64,000 bases of DNA from JB111 sp049856175 (GTDB lineage: Bacteria; Actinomycetota; Actinomycetes; Actinomycetales; Actinomycetaceae): contig NZ_JBNDNA010000012.1 of the NCBI RefSeq assembly GCF_049856175.1, positions 44,966 to 108,965 on the forward strand, in the 5' to 3' direction. The notes under the pieces were generated by a model. It ran no database searches. It worked only from the letters and a program-made list of their open reading frames with translations, and was not told the DNA's origin. The position numbers were made by a program, and so were the translations under genes. Shown here one piece after another: positions 1 to 8,289 of this stretch. Numbering within the stretch: the first letter of the stretch is position 1; every line of letters starts with the position of its first letter.

Positions 1-278
1 TCCGAGCGGCCGAGCTCGGCGCCGGCGAGATCCTGCTCAACTCGATCGACGCCGACGGCACCGAGGCGGGCTTCGACCTCGAGATGCTCCGGGCCTTCCG
101 CAGCGAGGTGCGGGTCCCGCTCATCGCCTCGGGCGGCGCCGGGTCGGCCGAGCACTTCGCGCAGGCCGCCCACGCGGGCGCCGACGCCGTGCTCGCCGCG
201 AGCGTCTTCCACTTCGGCACGCTGAGCATCGGCGGCGTCAAGGACACGATGCGCGGCGCCGGCGTCGAGGTGCGCTGA
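1..278 (+). CDS. hisF: Imidazole glycerol phosphate synthase subunit HisF, C-terminal part
   Basis: This is the last ~92 codons of hisF; the 5' part lies outside the window. HisF is the cyclase subunit that turns PRFAR plus ammonia into IGP and AICAR in histidine synthesis. The visible frame begins at base 3 and carries the family's (beta/alpha)8-barrel signatures: GAGEILLNSIDADGT with its catalytic Asp, IASGGAGSAEHF (phosphate-binding loop) and DAVLAASVFHFG near the end. The stop is TGA at 276-278. It is read towards hisI at 2971, but three leftward genes lie between the two, so the usual hisF-hisI adjacency is broken here. Confidence 0.95.
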   Translation, partial: RAAELGAGEILLNSIDADGTEAGFDLEMLRAFRSEVRVPLIASGGAGSAEHFAQAAHAGADAVLAASVFHFGTLSIGGVKDTMRGAGVEVR

Positions 279-290
279 GCGCGCGGCCGC

Positions 291-1085
291 TCAGGCGGGC
301 ACGCCCTCGGCCTCGAGCGCGTCGTCGAACACGGTGACGCCCGCCATGCCCGGCAACCGCGCGATGTTCTGGTCGATGCGCCGGACCTCGGCCCGTCCGT
401 CGGGCTCGGAGAACAGGTGGCCCATCACGTGGCGGACCTCGGTGCGGCCCATGATGCTCGTGCCGACCGGGCGCCAGAACCGCTCCAGGGTCAGCCGGGC
501 CACCCTGCGGGCCGGCTCGCTGGCGGTGAGACGCTCCCTGGCCCGGGTCGCGTAGAAGGCGACGTGCCGCGTCTCCTGTTGGGCGATGCGGCGCAGCAGG
601 ACGGCGAGGACCGGGTGCCGCTCGAGGTCGGCCATCCGTCGGTAGGCCGCGACGGCGGACCACTCGTTGGCCGCGCCCCAGAGCATGTGGGTGGCGACGA
701 AGTCGGCGCCCACGAGGTTGGCGAGCACGGACTGCTTGAGCGAGGACAGCGCCTCGCGCCAGCCGAGCTTCGTCCGCCTGGCCTTGAGCTCGTCGTAGTC
801 GACGGTGATGTCGTGGGCGGCGAGGACCGCGGCCAGGGCCTCGCCGTGCCAGAACTCCTCGCGGTTCCACATCGTCATGAAGCCCGCCACGTCGCCCTCC
901 CGGCTCGACGGGGTGACGAGCAGGTCCCGCAGGTAGCAGACCGTGTGGTACTCGACGTCGCACATGTACCGCAGGCAGCGCAGCGAGTCCTCGGGCAGCG
1001 GGTCGTCCCGGAAGGAGCTCATGTCGAGGTCCTCGAACCGCACGGGCGTGCTGTCCGCGGCGAAGGTGTCGATGTCGAAGGTCAT
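291..1085 (-). CDS. Ferritin-like diiron protein
   Basis: A 264-residue protein starting at ATG 1085. It carries a complete set of candidate carboxylate-bridged diiron ligands in four-helix-bundle order: E45, E77-x-x-H80 (in NREEFWHGE), E141 (in AANEW) and E171-x-x-H174 (in ETRHVAF). That pattern is shared by acyl-ACP desaturase-like and other ferritin-like oxygen-activating enzymes; the substrate is not known. There is no signal peptide or membrane segment. It lies 11 bp downstream of a divergent paralogue (1097-2065) on the same strand, so the two are probably co-transcribed. Function beyond a diiron fold is inference. Confidence 0.75.
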   Translation of the reverse strand: MTFDIDTFAADSTPVRFEDLDMSSFRDDPLPEDSLRCLRYMCDVEYHTVCYLRDLLVTPSSREGDVAGFMTMWNREEFWHGEALAAVLAAHDITVDYDELKARRTKLGWREALSSLKQSVLANLVGADFVATHMLWGAANEWSAVAAYRRMADLERHPVLAVLLRRIAQQETRHVAFYATRARERLTASEPARRVARLTLERFWRPVGTSIMGRTEVRHVMGHLFSEPDGRAEVRRIDQNIARLPGMAGVTVFDDALEAEGVPA

Positions 1086-1096
1086 GCGTGTGCTCC

Positions 1097-2065
1097 TCAG
1101 CCGGCGGCCCGGTCGAGGTCGGCGCGCTCGTCGAGCGGTCCGGCCGGCCGGACGGGACGTGGTGGTCGGACGGGTGCCGTCGGTGGGACGAGGGGACGTT
1201 CGCGGCGTAGCGCGGCCGCCAGCGGCCCGTGCCCTGCGAGGCCCGGGAGCGCCACGATCGGGGCGTCGGCGTCGCGCACGACCCGCTCCCCGCCGGGGCC
1301 CGCGAGCAGGACGCGCAGCAGGCGGTGGCTCGCGCGGGCGCGGAGACGGCCGGGTCGCAGCGGGTGGAAGCCCCGCGTCAGCAGCGCCCGCACGAACCGG
1401 GTCGCGCACGCGTCGTCGTCGAGCCGCATCGCCGCCTCGGCCCGGAAGAAGGCCACGTGCTCCACCCGCCGCTCGCGCACGGGGGCGAGCAGCTCGTCGA
1501 GCCCGCCGCCGGCGAGCCGGGCGAGCCGGTCGTAGGCGACGAGCACCGCGCTCTCCTCGGCGAGGCCCCGGGCAGCGTGCAGCGCCGTCGTCGGCTCGCC
1601 GAGGAGTGTCGTCCACACGGGGGCGACGTGCTGGGCGAGCAGGTCCTGGGCGTGCGCGACCCGGTCGAGCCGCGTCGGCCGCTCGTCCTCGGGGACGCGG
1701 CCCGGCCCAGGGCCGTCGAGCGCCCGCGTCAACCGGTCGGCGAACCAGTAGCGGTCGTGCGCCCAGGTCGTGAGGAACGCGGTGTAGCGCGCCTCCCGGG
1801 AGGTCGACGTCGCGAGCACGCGGCGCAGCGTGTCGGTCGCGGTCCGCTCGAGGTCGCGCAGGTAGGTCAGGGCGCCGCGGTGGTGGGGGTGGAGAGCGGT
1901 CGGCCCGAACGGCGCGGGCACGGGTGGCCGGTGGTCCCCGAACGCGGTGCGGGTGAACCGGGCGACGTCGAAGCTCGTCGTGCGCACCGGTGCGACCGTT
2001 CCGTCGGCGCTGTGCAGGAGGCCGGGCCGCCCCCCGGCCGGGGTCGCTCGCGCATCGGTCACCAC
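1097..2065 (-). CDS. Degenerate ferritin-like paralogue lacking metal ligands
   Basis: A 322-residue protein starting at GTG 2065. It aligns end to end with its neighbour at 291-1085: both share the AY.R helix, an E/RHVAF or EHVAF segment and a late LPG.AG motif. E72, E170 and H202 match diiron ligands, but the first ExxH has become R104...F107 and the second Glu is R199, so half of the ligand set is gone. It has a longer Pro/Arg-rich C-terminal tail (about residues 285-322). It probably does not bind a diiron centre; it may partner its intact neighbour. Its start overlaps the stop of the gene at 2059-2895 by 7 bp, suggesting translational coupling. Confidence 0.65.
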   Translation of the reverse strand: MVTDARATPAGGRPGLLHSADGTVAPVRTTSFDVARFTRTAFGDHRPPVPAPFGPTALHPHHRGALTYLRDLERTATDTLRRVLATSTSREARYTAFLTTWAHDRYWFADRLTRALDGPGPGRVPEDERPTRLDRVAHAQDLLAQHVAPVWTTLLGEPTTALHAARGLAEESAVLVAYDRLARLAGGGLDELLAPVRERRVEHVAFFRAEAAMRLDDDACATRFVRALLTRGFHPLRPGRLRARASHRLLRVLLAGPGGERVVRDADAPIVALPGLAGHGPLAAALRRERPLVPPTAPVRPPRPVRPAGPLDERADLDRAAG

Positions 2066-2895
2066 ACGTCCAGGTTAGGTGGTGCTCCGCGTTCCGGGCT
2101 CTGCTCCTCGCGACGCCCGGGCTCTGCCCCTCGCGACGCGGAGCCCTCCGCCGACCCGGCGAGGCCCTCCGCCGACCCGGCGAGCCCTCCCGACGGTGCG
2201 ACGGGGCCCGCGTCGCCGGGCACGTCCCCGGACAGGCCCGCGAGGAACCGGTCGATCGTCTCCGGCCGGCCCTCGAGCGTGACCTGCGCCGCGCGCCGGC
2301 GCCCGTTCGCGTGCAGCGCGAGCTCGACCGGGTCACCGACGACGGCGACCGCGTCCGCGCCCCGGCGCACGGTGGCTCGCGGCCCGCCGGGGACCACGAG
2401 CACCACGCCGGTGCCGCTGCTGCGGTACATGAGGCCCGCGGTGGAGCGCACCCGCTGCCACAGCTCGCGCAGCAGGTCGGGGGTGAGGTCGTCGCGCGGC
2501 TCCGCCGGTTCCGAGGCGCCGTCCGCGTCGCGCGGCCCACGCCGGACGTCCTCGTGGTGGACGACGAGCTCGACGAGGTTCGTCGTCGACTCCGCCAGCC
2601 GCAGGGGCGACCACCGCGGCGGGCCCGTGGCTACCCGTGCCGCGAGCGCCCGGTAGCCGACCGGGTCCAGCGCGTCCGCGACCAGGCGCTGGAGATGCGG
2701 CTCCCGGCCGGGCTCGGCGCCGGAGAGGAGGTCCCGCAGGACGAGGTCGGGCCGGCGCTCCCGCAGCACGAGATGAGCGGCGAGGTCGACGACCCGCCAT
2801 CCGGCGCAGAGCGTGGGTGCTCCGGGATCGGCGGCGGCCAGCGTCCGTGCGATCGCGGCTCGCTCCACGTCCACCGGTCGTCGCTCGTCGCTCAC
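2059..2895 (-). CDS. TIGR03085-like protein (DinB/mycothiol-dependent maleylpyruvate isomerase fold)
   Basis: A 278-residue protein from GTG 2895. It shows the family landmarks: an N-terminal R-x-A-I-A-R-T-L helix, LCAGW, AAHLVLRERRPD and VVHHEDVRR, whose histidines are the expected metal ligands of the DinB/MDMPI bundle. In actinobacteria this fold is used by mycothiol-dependent enzymes, but the reaction of this subfamily is unknown. The last ~45 residues are low-complexity with a short GLAGSAE tandem repeat (visible as DNA repeats at about 2130-2190) and are not part of the fold. It is divergent from hisI, with 75 bp between them, a common actinobacterial arrangement. Confidence 0.7.
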   Translation of the reverse strand: MSDERRPVDVERAAIARTLAAADPGAPTLCAGWRVVDLAAHLVLRERRPDLVLRDLLSGAEPGREPHLQRLVADALDPVGYRALAARVATGPPRWSPLRLAESTTNLVELVVHHEDVRRGPRDADGASEPAEPRDDLTPDLLRELWQRVRSTAGLMYRSSGTGVVLVVPGGPRATVRRGADAVAVVGDPVELALHANGRRRAAQVTLEGRPETIDRFLAGLSGDVPGDAGPVAPSGGLAGSAEGLAGSAEGSASRGAEPGRREEQSPERGAPPNLDVW

Positions 2896-2970
2896 ACGAG
2901 GACGCTCCCACACGCGCGGCGGCCGCGCACGCCCGACAAGGCGGCACCCCTGTCGTGGCACCATGAGGCG

Positions 2971-3372
2971 GTGCCCGACCTGAGCGAACCGACGCCCGAC
3001 GGCGCCGCGCCGACACCCCTGCTGGACCCCGCGATCGCCGACCGGCTGCGCCGCGACCCCCACGGCCTCGTGTGCGCGGTGGTGCAGGACGCGACGACGC
3101 TCGGCGTCCTCATGGTGGCCTGGATGAACGACGAGGCCCTGCACCGGACGCTGACCTCGGGACGGGCCTGGTACTGGTCCCGCTCCCGCGCCGAGCTGTG
3201 GCGCAAGGGGGACACCTCGGGGCACGTCCAGCACGTGCGCTCGGTGGCCCTGGACTGCGACGGGGACGCGTTGCTCGTCGTCGTCGACCAGGTCGGTCCC
3301 GCCTGCCACACCGGGACGACGAGCTGCTTCGAGGCCGGCGGTCCGCTCCCCGTGACGGGGGCCGGCCGATGA
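2971..3372 (+). CDS. hisI: Phosphoribosyl-AMP cyclohydrolase
   Basis: A 133-residue stand-alone HisI that opens the ring of phosphoribosyl-AMP in histidine synthesis, in the cytoplasm. The conserved blocks are all present: WMNDEAL, YWSRSR, LWRKGDTSGH, the metal-binding D.DGD segment (DCDGDALL) and the CHTG..SCF zinc/magnesium motif. The GTG at 2971 was chosen because the homology begins about 15 residues later and no better in-frame start sits closer. A weak CACCAT hexamer at 2959-2964 lies 6 nt before it, which would fit a leaderless transcript. The stop overlaps trpE by ATGA, linking histidine and tryptophan genes in one transcript. Confidence 0.93.
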   Translation: MPDLSEPTPDGAAPTPLLDPAIADRLRRDPHGLVCAVVQDATTLGVLMVAWMNDEALHRTLTSGRAWYWSRSRAELWRKGDTSGHVQHVRSVALDCDGDALLVVVDQVGPACHTGTTSCFEAGGPLPVTGAGR

Positions 3373-5030
3373 CCCGCCCGGACGGCGCCGCCGCAGCACC
3401 TGGCCAGGAGCCGCCCGAGGACCCGACCGGGGCCGGGGCCGAGCAGCCGGTCGAGCCGGCCTGGGGCGAGACGTGGCCGAGCCTGCCGCGGTTCCGCGAG
3501 CTCGCGCGCGACCGGCGGGTGATCCCGGTCGTCCGCAGGCTCCTGGCGGACGACGTCACGCCGGTCGGCGTCTACCGGCGGCTCGCCGCCGGCAGGCCCG
3601 GCACGTTCCTCATGGAGTCGGCCGAGGCCGGGCGCTGGTCCCGCTGGAGCTTCGTCGGCGTGGGCTCGCGCGCGACGCTCACCTCGCGGGGCGGACGCGC
3701 GGCCTGGCGCGGCGACGTCCCCGTCGGGATCCCCACCGACGGGCCGGTCCTCGAGGTCCTCGCCGCCGCCCTCGACGTCCTGGGGACCCCGGCGATCCCG
3801 GGCCTGCCCCCGCTGACCGGCGGCTTCGTCGGCTCGCTCGGCTGGGACGTCGTCCACGAGTGGGAGCCGACGCTGCCGCGCGTCGCGCCGTCCGACGACG
3901 ACCTGCCCGAGGTGGCGCTGTGCCTCGCGAGCGACGTCGTCGCCCTCGACCACCTGGACGGGACCCTGTGGCTCGTGGCCGACGCGGTCAACACCGACGG
4001 CTCTCACGAGCGCGTGGACGAGGCGCACGCGGACGCCGTGGCACGCCTGGACGCCATGCAGGAGGGGCTGCTCGCCCCGGCCCCGGCGCTCGCCTCCGTC
4101 CTCGACCCCGCCGGCGAGCTGCCCGAGGTCACCGCGCGGTTCGCCGACGAGGACTTCCAGGAGGCGGTCCGGGTGGGCAAGCAGCGGATCGTCGACGGCG
4201 ACATCTTCCAGGTCGTCCTGTCCCAGCGCCTCGACGTCACCACCGACGCCGACCCCCTCGACGTCTACCGGGTGCTGCGCACGGTCAACCCGAGCCCGTA
4301 CATGTACCTGTTCGCCCTCGACGACGGCATCGGCGGGATGCTCCACGTCGTCGGCTCCTCCCCGGAGACCCTCGTCAAAGTGAGCGGCGAGGAGGTCATC
4401 ACGTTCCCGATCGCCGGCTCCCGGCCCCGCGGCACGAAGCCGGCCGAGGACCGCGAGCTCGCCGAGGAGCTGCTCGCGGACCCCAAGGAGCTCTCCGAGC
4501 ACGTCATGCTCGTCGACCTCGCGCGCAACGACCTGTCCAAGGTGTGCCGGCCCGAGACCGTCGAGGTCACCGAGCTGATGGAGATCAAGCGCTTCAGCCA
4601 CATCATGCACATCAGCTCCACGGTGACCGGTCGGCGACGCCCGGACGCCACCGCCCTGGACTGCCTGCGCGCCACGTTCCCCGCCGGCACGCTCTCCGGC
4701 GCGCCGAAGGTCCGGGCGATCGAGATCATCGACTCGCTCGAGCCCTCGCGGCGGGGCGTGTACGGCGGCGTGGTCGGGTACCTCGACCTCGCGGGCGACG
4801 CCGACCTCGCGATCGCCATCCGCACCGCCGTCCTGCACGGCGGACGCGCCTCCGTGCAGGCCGGCGCGGGCGTCGTCGCGGACTCCGTGCCCGCCACGGA
4901 GCTTCAGGAGGCGACGAACAAGGCCGCCGCCGCGCTGCGCGCCGTCCGCCTCGCCTCGCGGCTGCGCCCGGCCGCGGCCGGGTCTCCCGCCCGTGACGAC
5001 CACGGGGCCGCGCCGGAGGGCACGCCATGA
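3369..5030 (+). CDS. trpE: Anthranilate synthase component I
   Basis: A 553-residue chorismate-binding enzyme that makes anthranilate from chorismate and glutamine with a separate TrpG subunit (no trpG in this window). The N-terminal domain carries the tryptophan feedback element as LMES (usually LLES). The C-terminal chorismate domain shows QVVLSQR, NPSPYMY, GSSPE, PIAGSRPRG and the late GAPK and GVYGG motifs. About 45 residues of Ala/Pro/Glu-rich sequence precede the domain. The ATG at 3369 overlaps hisI's TGA, and the trpE stop overlaps the next start. No room remains for a trp leader or T-box directly upstream, so any tryptophan control must act on the whole transcript or on the enzyme. 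Confidence 0.97.
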   Translation: MTRPDGAAAAPGQEPPEDPTGAGAEQPVEPAWGETWPSLPRFRELARDRRVIPVVRRLLADDVTPVGVYRRLAAGRPGTFLMESAEAGRWSRWSFVGVGSRATLTSRGGRAAWRGDVPVGIPTDGPVLEVLAAALDVLGTPAIPGLPPLTGGFVGSLGWDVVHEWEPTLPRVAPSDDDLPEVALCLASDVVALDHLDGTLWLVADAVNTDGSHERVDEAHADAVARLDAMQEGLLAPAPALASVLDPAGELPEVTARFADEDFQEAVRVGKQRIVDGDIFQVVLSQRLDVTTDADPLDVYRVLRTVNPSPYMYLFALDDGIGGMLHVVGSSPETLVKVSGEEVITFPIAGSRPRGTKPAEDRELAEELLADPKELSEHVMLVDLARNDLSKVCRPETVEVTELMEIKRFSHIMHISSTVTGRRRPDATALDCLRATFPAGTLSGAPKVRAIEIIDSLEPSRRGVYGGVVGYLDLAGDADLAIAIRTAVLHGGRASVQAGAGVVADSVPATELQEATNKAAAALRAVRLASRLRPAAAGSPARDDHGAAPEGTP

Positions 5031-5725
5031 GGAGCGACCCGGCGAGCACGACGGCCCGGCGACGCACCGGCTCGGGGCCCGGCCGGGGGCAGCTCGTCCT
5101 CATGATCCTGCTCGTCGTCGGCGCCACCTTCCTGCTCGCCCTGCCCACGTGGGCCATCGGGAGCGTGGAGACGGCCACGGGCGAGGCGGACCTGAGCGCG
5201 ACCGGCATGTCGGGCGCCCCGGCGGTGTGGGCCGGCGCGCTCGTGGCGGGGGCGGCGGCGCTGCTGGCCGCGCTGTCGGGCCGCGTCGGCACGATCGTCG
5301 CCGGACTGGCCACGTTCGTCGCGGGAGTCGTCGTCGCGCTCGGCGGCCTGGGGGCGGTCCGCGACCCGGCCGCCCTCCTGCACGCCGAGGCACGCCTGCT
5401 CACCGGCACGAACGCGCCCACCGTCGACGCCGCAGCCACCGAGGTCTGGCCCTGGGGCGTCCTCGTCACCGGGTTCCTCCTCGCGGGCGCGGGCGTTCTC
5501 GTCATGGCCGGGTCAGCTCGCTGGTCCGCCGCCGGCCGCCGGTTCGAGCGCGCCGGGGGCCGCGCCCCCGCCGGCACCCGGGACGGCGCACCCGGCGCGG
5601 CGGGCGCCTCCTCGGCGGTGCCGACCGGTTCCGCCTCCGCGGCCGCCGACGCCGCCCGCGACCGGTACGTCGACGACTGGGACGCCCTCGGACGCGGCAC
5701 GGACCCCAGCGTCGACGACCGGTAG
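5027..5725 (+). CDS. Trp biosynthesis-associated membrane protein (TIGR02234 type)
   Basis: A 232-residue membrane protein found in the tryptophan operons of many actinobacteria; its biochemical role is unknown. Four hydrophobic segments are visible (approximately residues 22-46, 62-84, 86-108 and 142-166), followed by an Arg/Ala-rich cytoplasmic tail ending with a conserved-looking W-D-A-L-x-R-G-x-D-P-(S/T) motif. That tail motif is typical of this family. The start ATG overlaps the trpE stop by 4 bp, a strong sign of translational coupling. Confidence 0.85.
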   Translation: MRSDPASTTARRRTGSGPGRGQLVLMILLVVGATFLLALPTWAIGSVETATGEADLSATGMSGAPAVWAGALVAGAAALLAALSGRVGTIVAGLATFVAGVVVALGGLGAVRDPAALLHAEARLLTGTNAPTVDAAATEVWPWGVLVTGFLLAGAGVLVMAGSARWSAAGRRFERAGGRAPAGTRDGAPGAAGASSAVPTGSASAAADAARDRYVDDWDALGRGTDPSVDDR

Positions 5726-5728
5726 GCT
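5723..5728 (+). promoter_or_regulatory. Possible internal -10 element (TAGGCT) in the trp operon
   Basis: TAGGCT, sharing its TAG with the stop codon of the preceding membrane-protein gene. It has the same sequence as the -10 elements before pyk, pdtaR and uvrC in this window. A transcript starting about 7 nt later would carry an AAGGAG ribosome-binding site at 5759-5764 before the GTG at 5770. No convincing -35 box is visible, so this is a candidate only. Confidence 0.35.
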
Positions 5729-5769
5729 CGGGGAGGACGTCCCCGACCCGACCCCATGAAGGAGCAGCC

Positions 5770-6138
5770 GTGACCGGCACGAGCCTCGAGCAGCACCAGA
5801 CCGGCTACCGGCTGCCCGTCGCAGCCCCGCCCCACAACGAGGGCAAGACCGTGGCCGGCTGGGCCGTGATGATCATCGTCTCCCTCGGCGTCCTCGTCTC
5901 CTGCGCCGGCCTCGTCGTCGACGCACCCGTGATCATGTGGGTCGCGGGCCCGGTCGTCGCCGTCGTGGGGCTCGTCGTCGGTCTCGTGCTGCGCCTGACG
6001 GGCCGGGGCCAGGAGCGCCGCACCGCTCCCGCCCGCGACTGGTACGAGTCGCCGGAGCAGGAGCGCTCCGCCGGCGGCCGCGAGCGCGCCGCCGGGGCCG
6101 ACGCGCGCACCATCGAGGAGGAGGCCCGAACCCGATGA
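5770..6138 (+). CDS. HGxxPAAW-type (DUF6704-like) small membrane protein
   Basis: A 122-residue protein starting at GTG 5770 behind a good AAGGAG site. The N-terminus has a short polar stretch with NEGKTVAGW, which I read as a variant of the HGxTPAAW motif that names this actinobacterial family. Two transmembrane helices follow (about residues 29-51 and 55-80), then a charged C-terminal tail rich in Glu and Arg. It sits between the TIGR02234 protein and trpC, its standard place in actinobacterial trp operons, and overlaps the trpC start by ATGA. The function is unknown. Confidence 0.75.
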   Translation: MTGTSLEQHQTGYRLPVAAPPHNEGKTVAGWAVMIIVSLGVLVSCAGLVVDAPVIMWVAGPVVAVVGLVVGLVLRLTGRGQERRTAPARDWYESPEQERSAGGRERAAGADARTIEEEARTR

Positions 6139-6947
6139 ACGTGCTCGATGACATCGTCGCGGGCGTGCGCGAGGATCTCGCCCGCCGCGAGGCCGAGCTC
6201 CCGCTGGAGAAGGTCAAGGAGATCGCCGGACGCCGGCCCGCCGCGCGGGACGCGGTCTCGGCGCTGCGCGGCGACGGCTCGGTGACGATCATCGCCGAGT
6301 GCAAGCGGCGCAGCCCGTCCAAGGGAGTGCTCGCCGACGTCCCGGACCCCGCCGTGCTCGCTGCCGCCTACGCCGACGGCGGCGCCGCCGCCATCTCGGT
6401 CCTCACCGAGGAGCGCCGGTTCGGCGGCTCGCTCGCCGACCTGGACGCCGTGCGCGCCGTGGTCGACGTCCCCGTGCTGCGCAAGGACTTCATCGTCACC
6501 CCCTACCAGGTGTGGGAGGCCCGGGCGCACGGCGCCGACCTCGTGCTGCTCATGGTCGCCTCGCTGGAGCAGACCGTGCTCACCTCGCTCGTCGAGCGCG
6601 TGCACTCCCTGGGCATGACCGCGCTCGTCGAGGCCCATGACCGCGAGGAGGCACTCCGGGCTCGCGACGCCGGCGCCCGCGTCATCGGGATCAACGCCCG
6701 CAACCTCAAGACGCTCGAGGTCGACCGGTCGGTGTTCGACCAGGTCGTCGACGTGGTCCCGGACGGGATCGTCAAGGTCGCCGAGTCCGGCGTCGCCTCC
6801 GTCCACGACGTCCTGGACTACGCGCGTCAGGGGGCCGACGCCGTGCTCGTCGGCGAGGCCCTGGTCACGCAGGCCGACCCGCGCCGGGCCGTGGCCGACT
6901 ACGTGGCGGCGGGCGCCCACCCGTCGCTCAGCGCCGGCCGGGACTGA
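6135..6947 (+). CDS. trpC: Indole-3-glycerol phosphate synthase
   Basis: A 270-residue TIM-barrel enzyme that closes the indole ring by converting CdRP to indole-3-glycerol phosphate. Visible signatures are IAECKRRSPSKG with the catalytic Lys, VLTEERRFGGS, VPVLRKDFIV (second catalytic Lys), ALVEAHD, GINARNLKT and AESGV. It is a single-function protein with no fused TrpF domain. No trpF is present in the window, and many actinobacteria use a dual HisA/TrpF isomerase (PriA) instead. The ATG overlaps the preceding gene's stop by 4 bp. Confidence 0.97.
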   Translation: MNVLDDIVAGVREDLARREAELPLEKVKEIAGRRPAARDAVSALRGDGSVTIIAECKRRSPSKGVLADVPDPAVLAAAYADGGAAAISVLTEERRFGGSLADLDAVRAVVDVPVLRKDFIVTPYQVWEARAHGADLVLLMVASLEQTVLTSLVERVHSLGMTALVEAHDREEALRARDAGARVIGINARNLKTLEVDRSVFDQVVDVVPDGIVKVAESGVASVHDVLDYARQGADAVLVGEALVTQADPRRAVADYVAAGAHPSLSAGRD

Positions 6948-7050
6948 CCGGCGTCCACCGGGACCGCCCGCCGGCGGCCCCACGCACCACCGGCCGCGCC
7001 CGACGGCGCCGGCCGCGCTGACTCGGGCGCGCGCCCGGAAGGAGCTGCAC

Positions 7051-8289
7051 GTGCAGTACACCGACGACCCGGGCAAGCTGTCCGAGGCGCACGGACCCTA
7101 CTTCGGGCAGTTCGGGGGCAGGTTCGTCTCCGAGGCGCTCATCGTCGCGCTCGACGACCTCACCGCCGCGTGGGAGGAGATGCGGGACTCGCCGGAGTTC
7201 GCCCGCGAGATGGGCGAGCTGGCGGCCACCTACATCGGCCGCCCGTCGCTGCTCACCGAGGCGCCCCGGTTCGCCGAGCACGCGGGCGGCGCACGGGTCC
7301 TGCTCAAGCGCGAGGACCTCAACCACACCGGTTCCCACAAGATCAACAACGTCCTCGGCCAGGGTCTGCTGACGAAGAAGGTCGGCAAGACCCGCGTCAT
7401 CGCCGAGACCGGGGCCGGTCAGCACGGCGTCGCCACCGCCACCGCGGCCGCCCTCATGGGACTCGACTGCACGATCTACATGGGCGCCGAGGACGTGCGT
7501 CGACAGGCGCTCAACGTCGCCCGGATGCAGCTGCTCGGCGCCGAGGTCGTCTCGGTGACCAACGGCTCGCAGACCCTCAAGGACGCCATCTCCGAGGCCT
7601 TCCGCGACTGGGTGACGAACGTGGCCACGACCAACTACGTGTTCGGTACCGCCGCGGGGCCGCACCCGTTCCCCGAGCTCGTCCGCGACCTGCAGAAGGT
7701 CATCGGCGAGGAGGCCCGCGAGCAGGTGCTCGAGCTGACCGGTCGGCTGCCTGACGTCGTCACGGCCTGCGTCGGCGGCGGCTCCAACGCGATCGGCATC
7801 TTCAACGCCTTCCTCGACGACGAGGGCGTGCGTCTCGTCGGGCTCGAGGCGGCCGGCGACGGCGTGGAGACCGGCCGGCACGCGGCCGCGATCGGCGGCG
7901 GGCGCCCGGGAGTCTTCCAGGGCTCCCTGTCCTACCTGCTGCACGACGACGACGGGCAGACCATCGAGTCGCACTCCATCTCCGCCGGGCTGGACTACCC
8001 GGGCGTCGGGCCGGAGCACGCCTGGCTCGCCGACCTCGGCCGCGCCGAGTACCAGCAGGTCACCGACGCCGAGGCCATGGACGCCTTCGCCCTGCTGTCG
8101 CGGACGGAGGGCATCATCCCGGCCATCGAGTCCGCCCACGCCCTCGCCGGCGCCCTGCGCATCGGCCGCGAGTGGCAGGACGCCGGTGGGCAGGGCAAGC
8201 CGCCGGTGATCCTCGTCAGCCTGTCGGGCCGCGGGGACAAGGACATGGAGACGGCGATCGAGTACTTCGACCTCGGGGGCGAGAAGTGA
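7051..8289 (+). CDS. trpB: Tryptophan synthase beta chain
   Basis: A 412-residue PLP enzyme that condenses indole with serine in the TrpA-TrpB complex. The N-terminal GPYFGQFGGRFVSE, the PLP-lysine motif HTGSHKINN, AETGAGQHGVATA, the phosphate-binding GGGSNAIG loop and the GRGDKD motif near the C-terminus are all present. The GTG at 7051 follows AAGGAG by 6 nt and matches the usual start. A 103-bp gap from trpC is the only sizeable gap inside the trp operon after the internal promoter candidate. The stop overlaps the trpA start as GTGA. Confidence 0.98.
   Translation: MQYTDDPGKLSEAHGPYFGQFGGRFVSEALIVALDDLTAAWEEMRDSPEFAREMGELAATYIGRPSLLTEAPRFAEHAGGARVLLKREDLNHTGSHKINNVLGQGLLTKKVGKTRVIAETGAGQHGVATATAAALMGLDCTIYMGAEDVRRQALNVARMQLLGAEVVSVTNGSQTLKDAISEAFRDWVTNVATTNYVFGTAAGPHPFPELVRDLQKVIGEEAREQVLELTGRLPDVVTACVGGGSNAIGIFNAFLDDEGVRLVGLEAAGDGVETGRHAAAIGGGRPGVFQGSLSYLLHDDDGQTIESHSISAGLDYPGVGPEHAWLADLGRAEYQQVTDAEAMDAFALLSRTEGIIPAIESAHALAGALRIGREWQDAGGQGKPPVILVSLSGRGDKDMETAIEYFDLGGEK

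Noticed and set aside
6965..7050. The 103-bp trpC-trpB gap as a possible attenuator
   Set aside because: The sequence is GC-rich with small inverted segments, but no leader peptide with Trp codons and no clear terminator/antiterminator pair is visible.
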